Below are positions 18,710 through 28,326 of a stretch of 64,000 bases of DNA, piece by piece. The DNA is taken from assembly GCF_024399475.1 (NCBI RefSeq), contig NZ_CP101620.1, positions 2,275,608-2,339,607 on the forward strand, read 5' to 3'. Numbering within the stretch: the first letter of the stretch is position 1; each line of letters opens with the position of its first letter. Made by a program: the position numbers and the translations under genes. A model generated the notes under the pieces. That model had not been told where the DNA came from. It was given only the letters and a program-made list of their open reading frames with translations, and searched no databases. Origin of the DNA: Allocoprobacillus halotolerans (GTDB lineage: Bacteria; Bacillota_I; Bacilli_A; Erysipelotrichales; Coprobacillaceae).

Positions 18710-18765
18710 GTTTTCTTTTAATTGGAAACAGTGTAAAATAAATCTATGTGGAGGAAGAACGATTT

Positions 18766-20122
18766 ATGGAAAGGGAAAAATTTTCATCACGTTTTGGATT
18801 TATTTTAATTTCTGCTGGCTGTGCTATTGGACTAGGAAATGTCTGGCGTTTTCCTTATATCGTAGGAGAATATGGTGGAGCCATTTTTGTTTTGATTTAT
18901 TTATTGTTTTTGGTGATATTGGGTGCACCAATTATGACAATGGAATTTGCGGTAGGTAGGGCCAGTCAAAAAAGTGCTGTGAAAGCTTTTGAAACCTTGA
19001 CCCCTGAACGTAAATGGTGGCGATGGTTTGGTTATTTTCAATCATTGGATAATTATGTCTTAATGATGTTTTATACAACTGTAGGTGGTTGGATGATTTC
19101 TTATTTTGTAAAAATGTTCAAAGGGGAGTTTCAAGGTGTTTCTCCAACATCGGTAGCACAAATCTTTGATCAGTCTTTACAAGATCCTTTTTTACAAGTC
19201 TTTTGGATGTTTTTTGTTGTTCTATTGGGATTTGGTATTTGTTCAATGGGTCTTCAAAAAGGTGTTGAAAAAATGACAAAAATCATGATGTCAGCATTAT
19301 TTTTGTTTTGGTTATTCGTGCAATCACATTATCAGGTGGAAGCAAGGGGTTGGCATTTTATTTAATACCACAAATTGAGATGATTCAAAAACATGGATTA
19401 TTAGAAGTGATTTTTGCTGCTATGGGACAAGCCTTTTTTACTTTGAGTTTAGGTATTGGTGCCATAGCCATCTTTGGTAGTTATATTGGTAAAGAAAGAC
19501 GTTTATTTGGAGAAACGCTTAGTGTTTGTACACTTGATACACTTGTTGCATTTTGTTCTGGGTTAATTATCTTTCCAGTATGTTTTGCTTCGGTGTAAAT
19601 CCAGAAAGTGGTCCTAAACTTGTCTTTGTCACTTTACCAAGTGTTTTTAATGAGATGTGGTTAGGACAGTTCTGGGGATGTTTGTTTTTCTTGTTTATGG
19701 CTTTTGCAGCCTTATCAACAATTATTGCTGTATTTGAGAATTTGATTTGTTTTGGTATTGATCTTTTTGGCTGGACTAGAAAAAAATCTGTAAGTATTCA
19801 TTTGATTGTTATTCTTGTTTTATCTTTACCTTGTGCTTTAGGATATAATATCTTTGCTGATTTTAATCCTTTTGGGCCAGGAACTTTTGTACAAGATTTA
19901 GAAGATTTTTTAGTCACTTATAATTTCTTGCCTTTAGGTTCATTAGCTTATCTTATTTTTTGTACATCAAGATATGGCTGGGGATTTGATGCCTTTTTAG
20001 AAGAAGCAAATGCAGGTAAGGGGATTGTTTTTCCAAGATGGTCACGCATTTATCTTAAATATATCTTACCAGTGATTATTGTTGTGATTGTTATACAAGG
20101 TTATTGGACAATTTTTAGTTAG
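18766..20122 (+). CDS. Sodium:neurotransmitter-symporter family transporter (two one-base deletions)
   Basis: SNF/NSS-family Na+-coupled amino-acid symporter, about 452 aa after restoring one T at 19300-19304 and one at 19589-19590. Diagnostic N-terminus: SSRFGFILISAGCAIGLGNVWRFPYIVGEYGGAIFVLIYL, the sodium/substrate site of TM1. Later VIRAITLSGG, FFTLSLGIGAIAIFGSYIGK and FGVNPESGPKLVFVTLP match the family. The start at 18766 follows GGAGGA. Bacterial members carry amino acids such as Leu or Trp; substrate here is unknown. Confidence 0.9.
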
Positions 20123-20148
20123 ATGTTTTCTAAAGAAAGGATGGGAAT

Positions 20149-20652
20149 ATGACACCAAAAATGCATACATATACAGGTTTGCAAATTGATCCGTTAAAAA
20201 TTTGTGAAACAGATATAAATATTAAAGATATCGCACACGCTTTGAGTTTATTATGCCGTGGCGGTGGACATTTGAATACTTTTTACTCTGTTGCACAACA
20301 TAGTATCAACTGTGCCAAAGAAGCAATGAGTCGAGGGTATCGTCACGATATTGTTTTAGGCTGTTTATTACATGATGCCAGTGAAGCCTATCTTTGTGAT
20401 ATTATTCGTCCTGTTAAACAGTATCTTGATTTGTATTTACAAATTGAAACACAAATCATGAATGTGATTTTTCAAAAATATAATCTTTATCTTTTATTTG
20501 ATGATTTACAGATAATCAAAAGAATTGATGATGAAATGCTTCAACATGAATTATATGAATTGATGAACAATCAAACAAAACCTGTTGATACATTAAAGAT
20601 ACAACCAGATTTAAAAGAAAAAGATTATCGAGAAGTTGAAAAAAATTTTTAG
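20149..20652 (+). CDS. HD-domain hydrolase
   Basis: 167-aa HD-superfamily phosphohydrolase, cytoplasmic. The metal-binding pattern is visible as VAQHSINCA, LLHDASEAYLCD and a later Asp (RIDDEM). The opening (MHTYTGLQIDPLKICETDINIKDIAHALSLLCRGGGHLNTFYSVAQHS) is typical of small YfbR/phage-type HD proteins that often act on deoxynucleotides; the substrate is not established. AAAGGATGGGA SD before the ATG. Confidence 0.88.
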   Translation: MTPKMHTYTGLQIDPLKICETDINIKDIAHALSLLCRGGGHLNTFYSVAQHSINCAKEAMSRGYRHDIVLGCLLHDASEAYLCDIIRPVKQYLDLYLQIETQIMNVIFQKYNLYLLFDDLQIIKRIDDEMLQHELYELMNNQTKPVDTLKIQPDLKEKDYREVEKNF

Positions 20653-20671
20653 AATTATTTCATCAGTTAGA

Positions 20672-20712
20672 ATATGAAAAAAGCTAATTTTGTGCATTAG
20701 CTTTTTTCATAT
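20672..20712. terminator. Bidirectional terminator, HD gene / MFS gene
   Basis: 16-bp arms ATATGAAAAAAGCTAA (20672-20687) and its complement (20697-20712), with A- and T-runs serving both directions. It overlaps the stop codon of the MFS gene. Confidence 0.8.
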
Positions 20713-21896
20713 GATTTAATAAGTGGTCTTTTTGATAAACCGACTTTCTTTCTTAATGTTAAAAACATGACTAGAAAACCTATTAGTGTCATCGTACCAG
20801 CAAAAATTAGCATACTACTTAACCCAAATGTATCTTGTAAAACACCGCCAAAAATATTACCGACGGCAGAACCTAAACCAGTAGACATCATACCAATCAA
20901 TGTTTGTCCCATCATCTGATCACTTTCTTTTAAATAATCATTTACATAATAAGTGATTGTAGCTGTAAAAAGACCATAAGAGAATCCTTGAAACATCATT
21001 CCAATCAGTAAGATTGGTAAAGATGGTGCAAGACAGATAGTGAAATTCCTTATTAAATAAAATCCTGCACTCACTAAAATAAGTGTTTCAGCACGATATT
21101 TTTTTAATAATCTATAGGTTATAGACATGACTGGCATTTCACTGGCAGCCATACAAAAGACAGCAATCCCATATAATGATGTACTTCCACCTAAGTTTTT
21201 AACAATATTAATTAAATAAGTTGATAAAGTTGTAGAGGCTGCTAACATAAAAGCAAAAGCAACGAGAATCATAAAGAAAATACGATAATTTTTGATGATT
21301 GTAAAGGCAGAAGATTGATGTTCTTGTTGATTTTGTTCTTGTATTTGATAAGGAGGCATTGAAAATAAAACCACTAACAATAAAAAACCTGATAATAAAT
21401 GGGTATAAATAATGACGGTTGGATTTAACCATTCAATCAATCGACTCACAACAACAGCTCCAATAGCATAAGAAATAGAGCCTAATCCTCGTGATATACC
21501 AAAATTAATATATTGTCCATCTTTTAAATAATCCATACAAATCATTGATAAAAATGGAACGATAGAAACAACCAAACTCAATAATAAAATATAAAATAAC
21601 ATAATAATAACCAAAGGACTCGTTATAAAATATAAACTGATAAACATGAAAAACATAATGATATATAAAATAAGAATTAATTTTCTAATACTTAAATTTG
21701 GAATTTTTGTAAGCAAAGATGAAATAAATGGTGACAAAAAGATGGATAAAATAGCACCTCCACCACTGACAATACCAATATCAGTATTGCTTAAGCCACG
21801 ATACTGTAAGAAAATTGCAATATAGCCATAAATAGATAAATAAGATACCCAAAAAAGAATATGTAAAAAGTTATATTTCATTTGTAAAGATTTCAT
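20697..21896 (-). CDS. MFS transporter (MFS_1-like)
   Basis: About 399 aa from the ATG at 21896 (AAGGAGG SD upstream; longer open frame to 21962 discounted). Twelve hydrophobic segments; FLQYRGLSNTDIGIVSGGGAILSIFLSPF and DYLKDGQYINFGISRGLGSISYAIG belong to the LacY-like MFS_1 group, often exporters or importers of sugars or nucleosides. It lies 75 nt downstream of the RpiR gene on the same strand and has its own likely promoter (TTGTAT-17-GATAAA, minus strand). Substrate unknown; a sugar is suggested by the neighbour. Confidence 0.85.
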   Translation of the reverse strand: MKSLQMKYNFLHILFWVSYLSIYGYIAIFLQYRGLSNTDIGIVSGGGAILSIFLSPFISSLLTKIPNLSIRKLILILYIIMFFMFISLYFITSPLVIIMLFYILLLSLVVSIVPFLSMICMDYLKDGQYINFGISRGLGSISYAIGAVVVSRLIEWLNPTVIIYTHLLSGFLLLVVLFSMPPYQIQEQNQQEHQSSAFTIIKNYRIFFMILVAFAFMLAASTTLSTYLINIVKNLGGSTSLYGIAVFCMAASEMPVMSITYRLLKKYRAETLILVSAGFYLIRNFTICLAPSLPILLIGMMFQGFSYGLFTATITYYVNDYLKESDQMMGQTLIGMMSTGLGSAVGNIFGGVLQDTFGLSSMLIFAGTMTLIGFLVMFLTLRKKVGLSKRPLIKSYEKS

Positions 21897-21971
21897 TGCT
21901 GTTTCCTCCTTATATAGCGATTTTATCATATCAAAAAATAAAGTATACAAGATTTTTTTCATATTGTGAAA

Positions 21972-22856
21972 CTATTTTCTTTCATCACTGACAGGACTAG
22001 ATAATGGATGTCTGGAATCATTCTTTTTATCATGATCAACTTTATTTTGGATGTTTTGTTCATAATCTTTTTGAAAGATGCATGAAAAAATAATATTTAA
22101 TAAATATTCAATAGAAATTTGTGATGCAAAAGGGGCAATCTTTGTAAAGATTTTTTCTCTTGAACCAATATTTAAAATATAATTGGCATAATGAGATAAA
22201 CGATTATCACCAATTGAGGTTAAAACAATAATAGGTGTGCCTTTTTCTTTAAGTGTTTTAGCAATTTTAATATTTTCATTAGTTTCTCCTGAGTAAGAAA
22301 TAATCATCGCAATATGATCTGTATTGGAATTATAGGATTGAAAAATCTGTTCTCCATGTAAGATCTTTAAGTTCACATTTCGAGAAATACGCATCATTTT
22401 ATGTTGAAAACTCATTGCTGCTAAAAGGGAGTTTCCAGAACCATAAATATCAATATGATTATTATGATAAAGCAATTCAACAATCTTTTCTAACATCGAA
22501 AAATCAATCAATTTAATCGTATCAGCTATCACTTCCTGATATAAAGAAGAAAGTTTATGACAAATCATTGGATAACTATCATTTTGCTGGAAAGGAAAAT
22601 TCACATCAATACGATTAGTATGATGCAAATCATATTGTAATTCAGCCGAATATTTAATTTTAAAGTCATTATATCCTTCTAATCCTAATTTTTTACAGAG
22701 TCTTACAATAGTAGCAGGAGAGGCGTATGTCTGTTTGGCTAAATCTTTCACCGACATACTTAAAACATCATCACCATGATTTAAAATATATCTGGCAATT
22801 TGTTTTTCTGATTGGGAAAACTCTAATTCAAATTCTAATTGTGTCATTATACTCAT
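21972..22856 (-). CDS. RpiR family transcriptional regulator
   Basis: About 294 aa. N-terminal HTH (SEKQIARYILNHGDDVLSMSVKDLAKQTYASPATIVRLCKKLGLEGYNDFK) and C-terminal SIS sugar-phosphate-binding domain (DIYGSGNSLLAAMSFQHKMMR, AMIISYSGETNENIKIAKTLKEKGTPIIVLTS). The start at 22856 is chosen for the GGTGATA SD. Its promoter contains the operator that recurs ahead of both GH1 genes at 29.4 and 31.0 kb, so it is the likely regulator of both and of itself (inference). Confidence 0.92.
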   Translation of the reverse strand: MSIMTQLEFELEFSQSEKQIARYILNHGDDVLSMSVKDLAKQTYASPATIVRLCKKLGLEGYNDFKIKYSAELQYDLHHTNRIDVNFPFQQNDSYPMICHKLSSLYQEVIADTIKLIDFSMLEKIVELLYHNNHIDIYGSGNSLLAAMSFQHKMMRISRNVNLKILHGEQIFQSYNSNTDHIAMIISYSGETNENIKIAKTLKEKGTPIIVLTSIGDNRLSHYANYILNIGSREKIFTKIAPFASQISIEYLLNIIFSCIFQKDYEQNIQNKVDHDKKNDSRHPLSSPVSDERK

Positions 22857-22872
22857 TCTTATCACCAAAACT

Positions 22873-22901
22873 ATTATATCATGAAACAAAGTTTCATAGA
22901 A
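22873..22901 (-). promoter_or_regulatory. rpiR promoter with ATGAAAC-AAA-GTTTCAT operator
   Basis: Minus-strand -10 TATAAT (22873-22878) with a weak -35 at 22896-22901. The palindrome at 22881-22897 fills the spacer, consistent with autorepression. Confidence 0.7.
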
Positions 22902-22975
22902 GTTTACATTTTAAAGTTTTATATGAAGCTATAAATATGGTAAAATAAATAAGAACAAAAAAGGAGAAAGTATTT

Positions 22976-23643
22976 ATGGATTTAAAAGAAGTAATCAAAC
23001 AAAGACATAGTGTTCGTCAATATTTAGATCAACCTTTGGCTATAGAAGATATAAAAGCATTGAAAGAAAAAATTCAGGAGTGTAATCAAAAAGTGGTTTA
23101 CATATTCAATTCATAACAAATGAACCTAAAGCTTTTCAGAGTCAAATGGCTCATTATGGAAAGTTTGAAGGCGTTAAAAACTATATTGCCTTAGTGGGAA
23201 AGAAAAGCAAAGATTTAGAAGAAAAATGTGGTTATTATGGTGAACAACTTGTTTTATTTGCACAACAGCTTGGATTCAATACATGTTGGGTAGTTCTCAC
23301 ATATAAGAAAATGCGTTCTCGTATGCAAATAGAACCAGATGAAAAGTTAGTGGCTGTGATTACAATTGGTTATGGCGCCAATCAAGGAAAACCACATCGT
23401 AGTAAAACTATTCAGGATGTTGTGAAAAGTGATGAAGAGTTGCCTGATTGGTTTTGCAATGGGGTGACTTATGCCCTTTTAGCACCAACTGCTTTAAATC
23501 AACAAAAATTTGAATTGTCTTACAATCATCATAAAGTCTTTTTAAAAGCTAAGCGTGGTTTTTATACACGTATTGATTTAGGAATAGTAAAATATCATTT
23601 TGAAATTGGAGCAGGACAAGAACATTTTGAGTGGGATGAATGA
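22976..23643 (+). CDS. Nitroreductase-fold protein (one-base deletion)
   Basis: About 222 aa after restoring one A in the run 23088-23092 (junction CNQKSGLHIQFITNEP). FMN-dependent nitroreductase-like family of the tandem half-fold type: KQRHSVRQYLDQPL at the N-terminus, then YYGEQLVLFAQQLGFNTCWVVLTYKK and LLAPTALNQQKFEL. A ferredoxin or flavin partner is not adjacent. The ATG at 22976 follows AAGGAGAAAG. It is divergent from rpiR and 16 nt upstream of vanR; function in this context is unknown. Confidence 0.85.
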
Positions 23644-23659
23644 AAAAGAGGTGAATATA

Positions 23660-24352
23660 ATGAATGAAAAAATACTTGTTGTTGATGATGAAAAGGAAAT
23701 TGCTGATTTATTAGAATTTTATCTAACCAATGAAGGCTTTGAAGTTTATAAATTGAATAATGGACAAGATGCTTTATCATGCATTGATAATCATCCCATC
23801 GACATGGCTATTTTAGATATTATGCTCCCTGATATTGATGGTTTCCAGATTTGTCAAAAAATAAGAGAACATTATTTCTTTCCCGTTATGATGTTAACCG
23901 CAAAAATTGAAGATTTGGATAAAATTATGGGATTGACACTAGGAGCTGATGATTATATTACAAAACCATTTAATCCATTAGAAGTTGTAGCAAGGGTTAA
24001 AACGCAGCTGAGACGTTATAAAAAATATAATACAATGACAAAGACAAAAGAAACTACGGAATATGATATTCGAGGTTTAAGCATTAATAAGGAAACACAT
24101 AAATGTTATTTATATGGACAGCTCATAGATTTAACACCGATTGAATTTGATGTTTTATGGTATTTATGTTCTAAGCAGGGAAAAGTTGTTTCAAGTGAAG
24201 AGCTATTTGAAGCTGTGTGGAAAGAAAAGTATATTGATAATAATAATACAGTTATGGCACATATTGCTCGTTTAAGAGAAAAATTAAATGAATCAACAAA
24301 AAAACCAAAATTTATTAAAACAGTATGGGGAGTGGGGTATCAAATTGAATAA
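23660..24352 (+). CDS. vanR: VanR-like response regulator (OmpR family)
   Basis: 230-aa OmpR/PhoB-type regulator. Receiver: ILVVDDEKEIADLL, phosphoacceptor Asp in MAILDIMLPDIDGF, Thr in MMLTAKIED and Lys in ITKPFNP. C-terminal winged helix: SSEELFEAVWKEKYIDNNNTVMAHIARLREKLNE...KTVWGVGYQIE. The ATG at 23660 (AGAGGTGA SD) is preferred over the upstream in-frame start. It overlaps the kinase gene and heads a VanG-type gene set, so it is the probable activator of vanG. Confidence 0.88.
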   Translation: MNEKILVVDDEKEIADLLEFYLTNEGFEVYKLNNGQDALSCIDNHPIDMAILDIMLPDIDGFQICQKIREHYFFPVMMLTAKIEDLDKIMGLTLGADDYITKPFNPLEVVARVKTQLRRYKKYNTMTKTKETTEYDIRGLSINKETHKCYLYGQLIDLTPIEFDVLWYLCSKQGKVVSSEELFEAVWKEKYIDNNNTVMAHIARLREKLNESTKKPKFIKTVWGVGYQIE

Positions 24353-25427
24353 ATCAAAACAATTATTAAGAAAAGCTATGATACGTATTATTATTTATGC
24401 TTTTATCTATACTTTTGGATTATTAGGTGTGATTGTGATTGGGTGGCAATTGGCATCTCGAATAACATGGTATAATAGTAATCCAATTTATGAGTTCCTG
24501 ATATTGATTCAAAATGGTTTGATTATTTTATTACCCGTTTTATTAATATGTGGTTATCTTGTGATTGTCTTTTTTGAATTAAGAAAACCCTATACCTATT
24601 TAGATGAACTGGCTTATGGTATTCAAGAAATCAATAATCGTTCAACATATGCCATTCGTTTAGAAGATGATGAATTAAAAGAATTGAATGATTTATTGAA
24701 TCAAATCAAATCTGAAATTGAATTTAATGAACAGGCAGCAAAAGTTGCTGAACAAAAAAAGAATGATTTAATTGTTTATTTAGCACATGATTTAAAAACA
24801 CCTTTAACATCAATGATTGGATATTTGATGATTCTTAAAGATGAAAAAGAACTTCCTCAAAAATCTCATGATCATTATGTAGAAATAGCCTTGGATAAAG
24901 CACAAAGATTAGAAGATTTAATCAATGAGTTCTTTGAAATCACACGTTTTAATTTAACACAACAAGCTTTAGAAATTTCTCAAATTGATCTTGTGAGAAT
25001 GTTGGAACAACTCATTTATGAATTTAAACCAATGTTTCAAGAGAAGAATCTCAACTGTGAATTACAAGCACCAAAATCATTGGCTATCAAATGTGATGTA
25101 CAAAAAATGCAACGTGTTTTTGATAATCTATTGAAAAATGCTGTAAACTATTGTTTTGAAAATAGTACAATCCATATTCAATTGACAGAAGAAAAACAAG
25201 GTTATCATATTGTTTTTGAAAATAGTGGCTATACGATTCCACAAGCAAAGCTTGATCATATTTTTGAACAGTTTTTTCGATTGGATCAATCACGTGGAAC
25301 GAAAACAGGTGGAGCAGGGCTAGGGCTTTCTATTTCTAAAGCAATCATTGAACAGCATCAAGGAACAATTCAAGTTCAAAGTTATGATGAAAAGATTATT
25401 TTTGATGTCTTTTTACCTCAGTTGTAA
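24345..25427 (+). CDS. vanS: VanS-like sensor histidine kinase
   Basis: About 360 aa from a TTG start at 24345 overlapping vanR by 8 nt (SD GGGGAGTGGGG; the next ATG is 24378). Two transmembrane segments near residues 15-35 and 55-80, a HAMP-like linker, H-box LAHDLKTPLTSMIGYL, N-box FDNLLKNAVNYC and G-box GGAGLGLSISKAIIEQHQG. Short extracellular loop, as in VanS-type sensors of cell-wall stress. Paired with vanR and followed by vanG. Confidence 0.88.
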   Translation: MNKSKQLLRKAMIRIIIYAFIYTFGLLGVIVIGWQLASRITWYNSNPIYEFLILIQNGLIILLPVLLICGYLVIVFFELRKPYTYLDELAYGIQEINNRSTYAIRLEDDELKELNDLLNQIKSEIEFNEQAAKVAEQKKNDLIVYLAHDLKTPLTSMIGYLMILKDEKELPQKSHDHYVEIALDKAQRLEDLINEFFEITRFNLTQQALEISQIDLVRMLEQLIYEFKPMFQEKNLNCELQAPKSLAIKCDVQKMQRVFDNLLKNAVNYCFENSTIHIQLTEEKQGYHIVFENSGYTIPQAKLDHIFEQFFRLDQSRGTKTGGAGLGLSISKAIIEQHQGTIQVQSYDEKIIFDVFLPQL

Positions 25428-25491
25428 GAAAATTTTAAGAATTTATTAATGAAATCGTAAGTGGAAGATAGGGAAATATTTAAAAAGAAGA

Positions 25492-25536
25492 TTTTCTATT
25501 TTGATAGAATGAATTTATCAAAATAGAAAATTTTTT
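25492..25536 (+). terminator. Strong hairpin terminator/attenuator between vanS and vanG
   Basis: Perfect 16-bp arms ATTTTCTATTTTGATA (25492-25507) and TATCAAAATAGAAAAT (25516-25531), then T-tract to 25536. It ends only 6 nt before the vanG SD (25543-25547), leaving no room for a promoter downstream. Confidence 0.8.
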
Positions 25537-25555
25537 ATTTATGGAGGATAAAAAG

Positions 25556-26604
25556 ATGAAAAAGAAAATTGCAGTCATTTTTGGAGGTCAATCAAGTGAA
25601 TACAGTGTGTCATTAGAATCAGCCTATTCTGTTTTATCGCATATTGATCAAGAAAAATTTGATGTTTATATGATTGGGATTACATCACAAGGTGAATGGA
25701 AACATTTTGAGGGTGATATAACCTTGATAAGAGATAATCAATGGAATAATGCGGCTTTAAAAGAAGTTATTTTTTCTAAAAATTGTGTATTAGAAATTAA
25801 AAATCAAAATATTCAGAAAGTCAAAATAGATGCTGTGTTTCCTATATTACATGGAAAAAATGGGGAAGATGGTTCGATTCAAGGGGTGATTCAGTTGTCA
25901 GGTATACCTTTGATTGGCTGTGATGTTTTATCATCAGCTTTATGTATGGATAAGTATCGTGCACATGAACTTGTAAAAGGGGCAGGTATTCGTGTTCCCA
26001 AAAGTGTTTATATAGATGGATGGCAAGAATATGTTTTTAAAAAAATCAGATTCTTCAATTACAATTACCTATTTATGTTAAACCCGTTAGGTCTGGATCA
26101 TCTTTAGGTATTTGTCGTTTAGAAAGTTTTGAGCAGTTAGATAAAGCGATTCAAAAAGCTTTCTTACATGATTTACATGTCTTGATTGAAGAAGAAGTGA
26201 AAGGTTTTGAAATTGGTTGTGCTGTGATGGGCAATGATACGCTTTTGACAGGACGTGTAGATGAAATTGAATTAAGTTCAGGATTCTTTGATTTTGATGA
26301 AAAATATACCTTGGAAACATCAAAAATTCATGTACCTGCTCGTATTAGTCCGGCCTTAGAAAACCAAGCACAACAACTGGCTCAAAATATTTATCGTATT
26401 TTAGGTTGTCGTGTGTTTGCTAGAGTGGATATGTTTTTAACAAATGACCAGCAATTTGTTTTTAATGAAGTCAATACAATACCAGGTTTTACGGCTCATA
26501 GCCGTTATCCAATGATGATGGAAAAACAGGGGATTTCTTTTCAAGAATTATTAACACAATTGATAGAAATGGGGATGCAAAATGCAAATCAAAGAACTAT
26601 ATAA
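25556..26604 (+). CDS. vanG: VanG-like D-alanine:D-serine ligase (one-base deletion)
   Basis: ATP-grasp ligase of the D-Ala-D-X type that makes altered peptidoglycan precursor termini. Restoring one A in 26039-26045 gives about 349 aa (junction KNQILQLQLPIYVKPVRSGSS). Similarity to VanG is direct: FGGQSSEYSVSLESAYSVL, FPILHGKNGEDG, SALCMDKYRAHEL, GRVDEIELSSGFFDFDEKYTL and FNEVNTIPGFTAHSRYP. Followed by vanXY and vanT, so D-Ala-D-Ser is the expected product (family knowledge). SD GGAGG at 25543-25547. Confidence 0.9.
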
Positions 26605-27328
26605 AAAAGATATTTATCGGGGAAATTTGATTCTTGTTAATGATCAATATCCAGTGCGTTTACCAGTTATTCAATTAGAATCATGGATGGATTCAACATA
26701 TCAGAATCAAAAAACAGTCAGTTATTTATTGAAACAATGTTTTTGTAAATTAGGATTAAAAGATGAAATTGTGTTGACAAGTGCTTATCGTACTTTTCAA
26801 GAACAACAACAGCTTTACGAAGGATCTTGTAAAGAAAATGGTAGAGTATGGACCAAACAATATGTCGCGAAAGCTGGACATAGTGAACATGAAACAGGAT
26901 TGGCTATTGATTTATCTATTCGTCATGATCAACAAAATATGATTTGTCCTGATTTTCCATATGATGGAATTGCTAAAAAATTTCGTGATATTTGCAAGGA
27001 TTATGGTTTTATTGAAAGATATCCTCAAGATAAAGAAAAGCATACGCATATAGCTAGAGAATCATGGCATTTTCGTTATGTTGGTTTTCCTCACTCATAT
27101 ATTATGCAAAAAGAGAATTTATGTCTGGAAGAATATCATCAATTTTTGAAACAATATTCTCTTTATCAACCATATATTTATGTGATTAAAAATAAATTAT
27201 TTGAAATTTTTTATGTACCAATGATCCAAGAGAAAACTGTTATAGCTTTAAAAAATGAAGCACTCTATCAAGTGTCTGGAAATAATCATGATGGATTTAT
27301 TGTGACAGTCTGGAGGAAACAAGTGTGA
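26582..27328 (+). CDS. vanXY: VanXY-like D,D-peptidase (M15)
   Basis: 248-aa zinc peptidase of family M15. Metal ligands are visible in KAGHSEHETGLAIDLS (His, Asp) and the catalytic Glu/His in ESWHFRYVG. No signal peptide or N-terminal membrane segment, which favours a cytoplasmic VanXY-type dipeptidase/carboxypeptidase that removes D-Ala-D-Ala precursors rather than an exported VanY. Overlaps vanG by 23 nt and abuts vanT. The C-terminal 70 residues are not needed for the M15 core. Confidence 0.85.
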   Translation: MQIKELYKKDIYRGNLILVNDQYPVRLPVIQLESWMDSTYQNQKTVSYLLKQCFCKLGLKDEIVLTSAYRTFQEQQQLYEGSCKENGRVWTKQYVAKAGHSEHETGLAIDLSIRHDQQNMICPDFPYDGIAKKFRDICKDYGFIERYPQDKEKHTHIARESWHFRYVGFPHSYIMQKENLCLEEYHQFLKQYSLYQPYIYVIKNKLFEIFYVPMIQEKTVIALKNEALYQVSGNNHDGFIVTVWRKQV

Positions 27329-28326
27329 AAAAAGGTTATCCAGTGATAGATTTTTTAAGAGTGATAGCAGCTATTTTTGTTATCGCTATTCATATTTATC
27401 CATTTGCCTCGATTTCACCTTTTTTAGATTTTATATGTACACGGGTTGTGGGTAGGATCGCGGCTCCATTCTTTTTTATGGTGATATCATTTTTCTTGTT
27501 TCAATATGGTTATCCTACTTATAAGCATATCAAAAAAACAATTCTTTCTTTATTGAAATGGTATGGCTATGCCATTATGATTTATATTCCTTTAATGCTT
27601 TATAATCATTATTTCACGCAACCACATTTATACTTAGAAGTCATAAAAGATTTATTCATTGATGGTACATTTTACCATTTATGGTATTTTCCAGCAGTTA
27701 TAGTAGGACTGATCATTGTTCTTCTCTTGAAAAAAGGGCTAGTACTACTAGCATGGGGAATTGTTGTGATTTTATATATAGTTGGATTAATGGGTGATAG
27801 TTATTATGGCATGATTGTTCATATACCAGCTTTACAAACCTTTTATGATTATTTATTTGTATATATGGATTATACCAGAAATGGTTTGTTTTTTGCGCCT
27901 ATGTTTTTAATGCTGGGAAGTGTTATAAGTGAAGAATACTCTATTCATCAAAAGACATTTATTTTTACGGGTTGTATAAGTTTTGTATGTATGTTTATCG
28001 AATCTTTGTTATTGCATACAATGACTTCAATAAGACATGATGCGATGTATGTATTTTTACCTGTTGTTTGTTTTTGTCTATTTTATTTATGTATTCAATA
28101 TCAGGGCAACAGACATCCGCTTTGTCAAAAATTATCCCTATATGTTTATATCTTTCATCCATTGATGATTGTTGTGGTAAGGATGATAGGAAAGTTTACA
28201 CATCTCATGGTCTTTGTAGATAATAATTTTATTCAATTTTTACTTGTTGTTTGTGGTTCATTTGGTGTGGCTTACATGATTGTTTATTTATTGGAAAGGA
28301 AAAATGGATATGGTAGAAAAGTATAG
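27325..28326 (+). CDS. vanT: VanT N-terminal-type membrane acyltransferase domain, separate gene
   Basis: 333-aa polytopic protein of the acyltransferase-3 type: GYPVIDFLRVIAAIFVIAIHIYPF at the N-terminus and about ten hydrophobic segments. In VanT serine racemases this domain is fused in front of the racemase and is linked to L-serine uptake. Here it ends at 28326 and the racemase starts in another frame at 28304. GTG start, SD GGAGG at 27312. The shift direction differs from the one-base deletions elsewhere, so I take it as a genuine split, with a two-base loss not excluded. Confidence 0.8.
   Translation: MKKGYPVIDFLRVIAAIFVIAIHIYPFASISPFLDFICTRVVGRIAAPFFFMVISFFLFQYGYPTYKHIKKTILSLLKWYGYAIMIYIPLMLYNHYFTQPHLYLEVIKDLFIDGTFYHLWYFPAVIVGLIIVLLLKKGLVLLAWGIVVILYIVGLMGDSYYGMIVHIPALQTFYDYLFVYMDYTRNGLFFAPMFLMLGSVISEEYSIHQKTFIFTGCISFVCMFIESLLLHTMTSIRHDAMYVFLPVVCFCLFYLCIQYQGNRHPLCQKLSLYVYIFHPLMIVVVRMIGKFTHLMVFVDNNFIQFLLVVCGSFGVAYMIVYLLERKNGYGRKV

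Noticed and set aside
21943-21950. GTATACAA before the MFS gene as a third TTGTATACAA operator
   Set aside because: Only eight of ten positions match and the sequence is explained as a TTGTAT -35 box.
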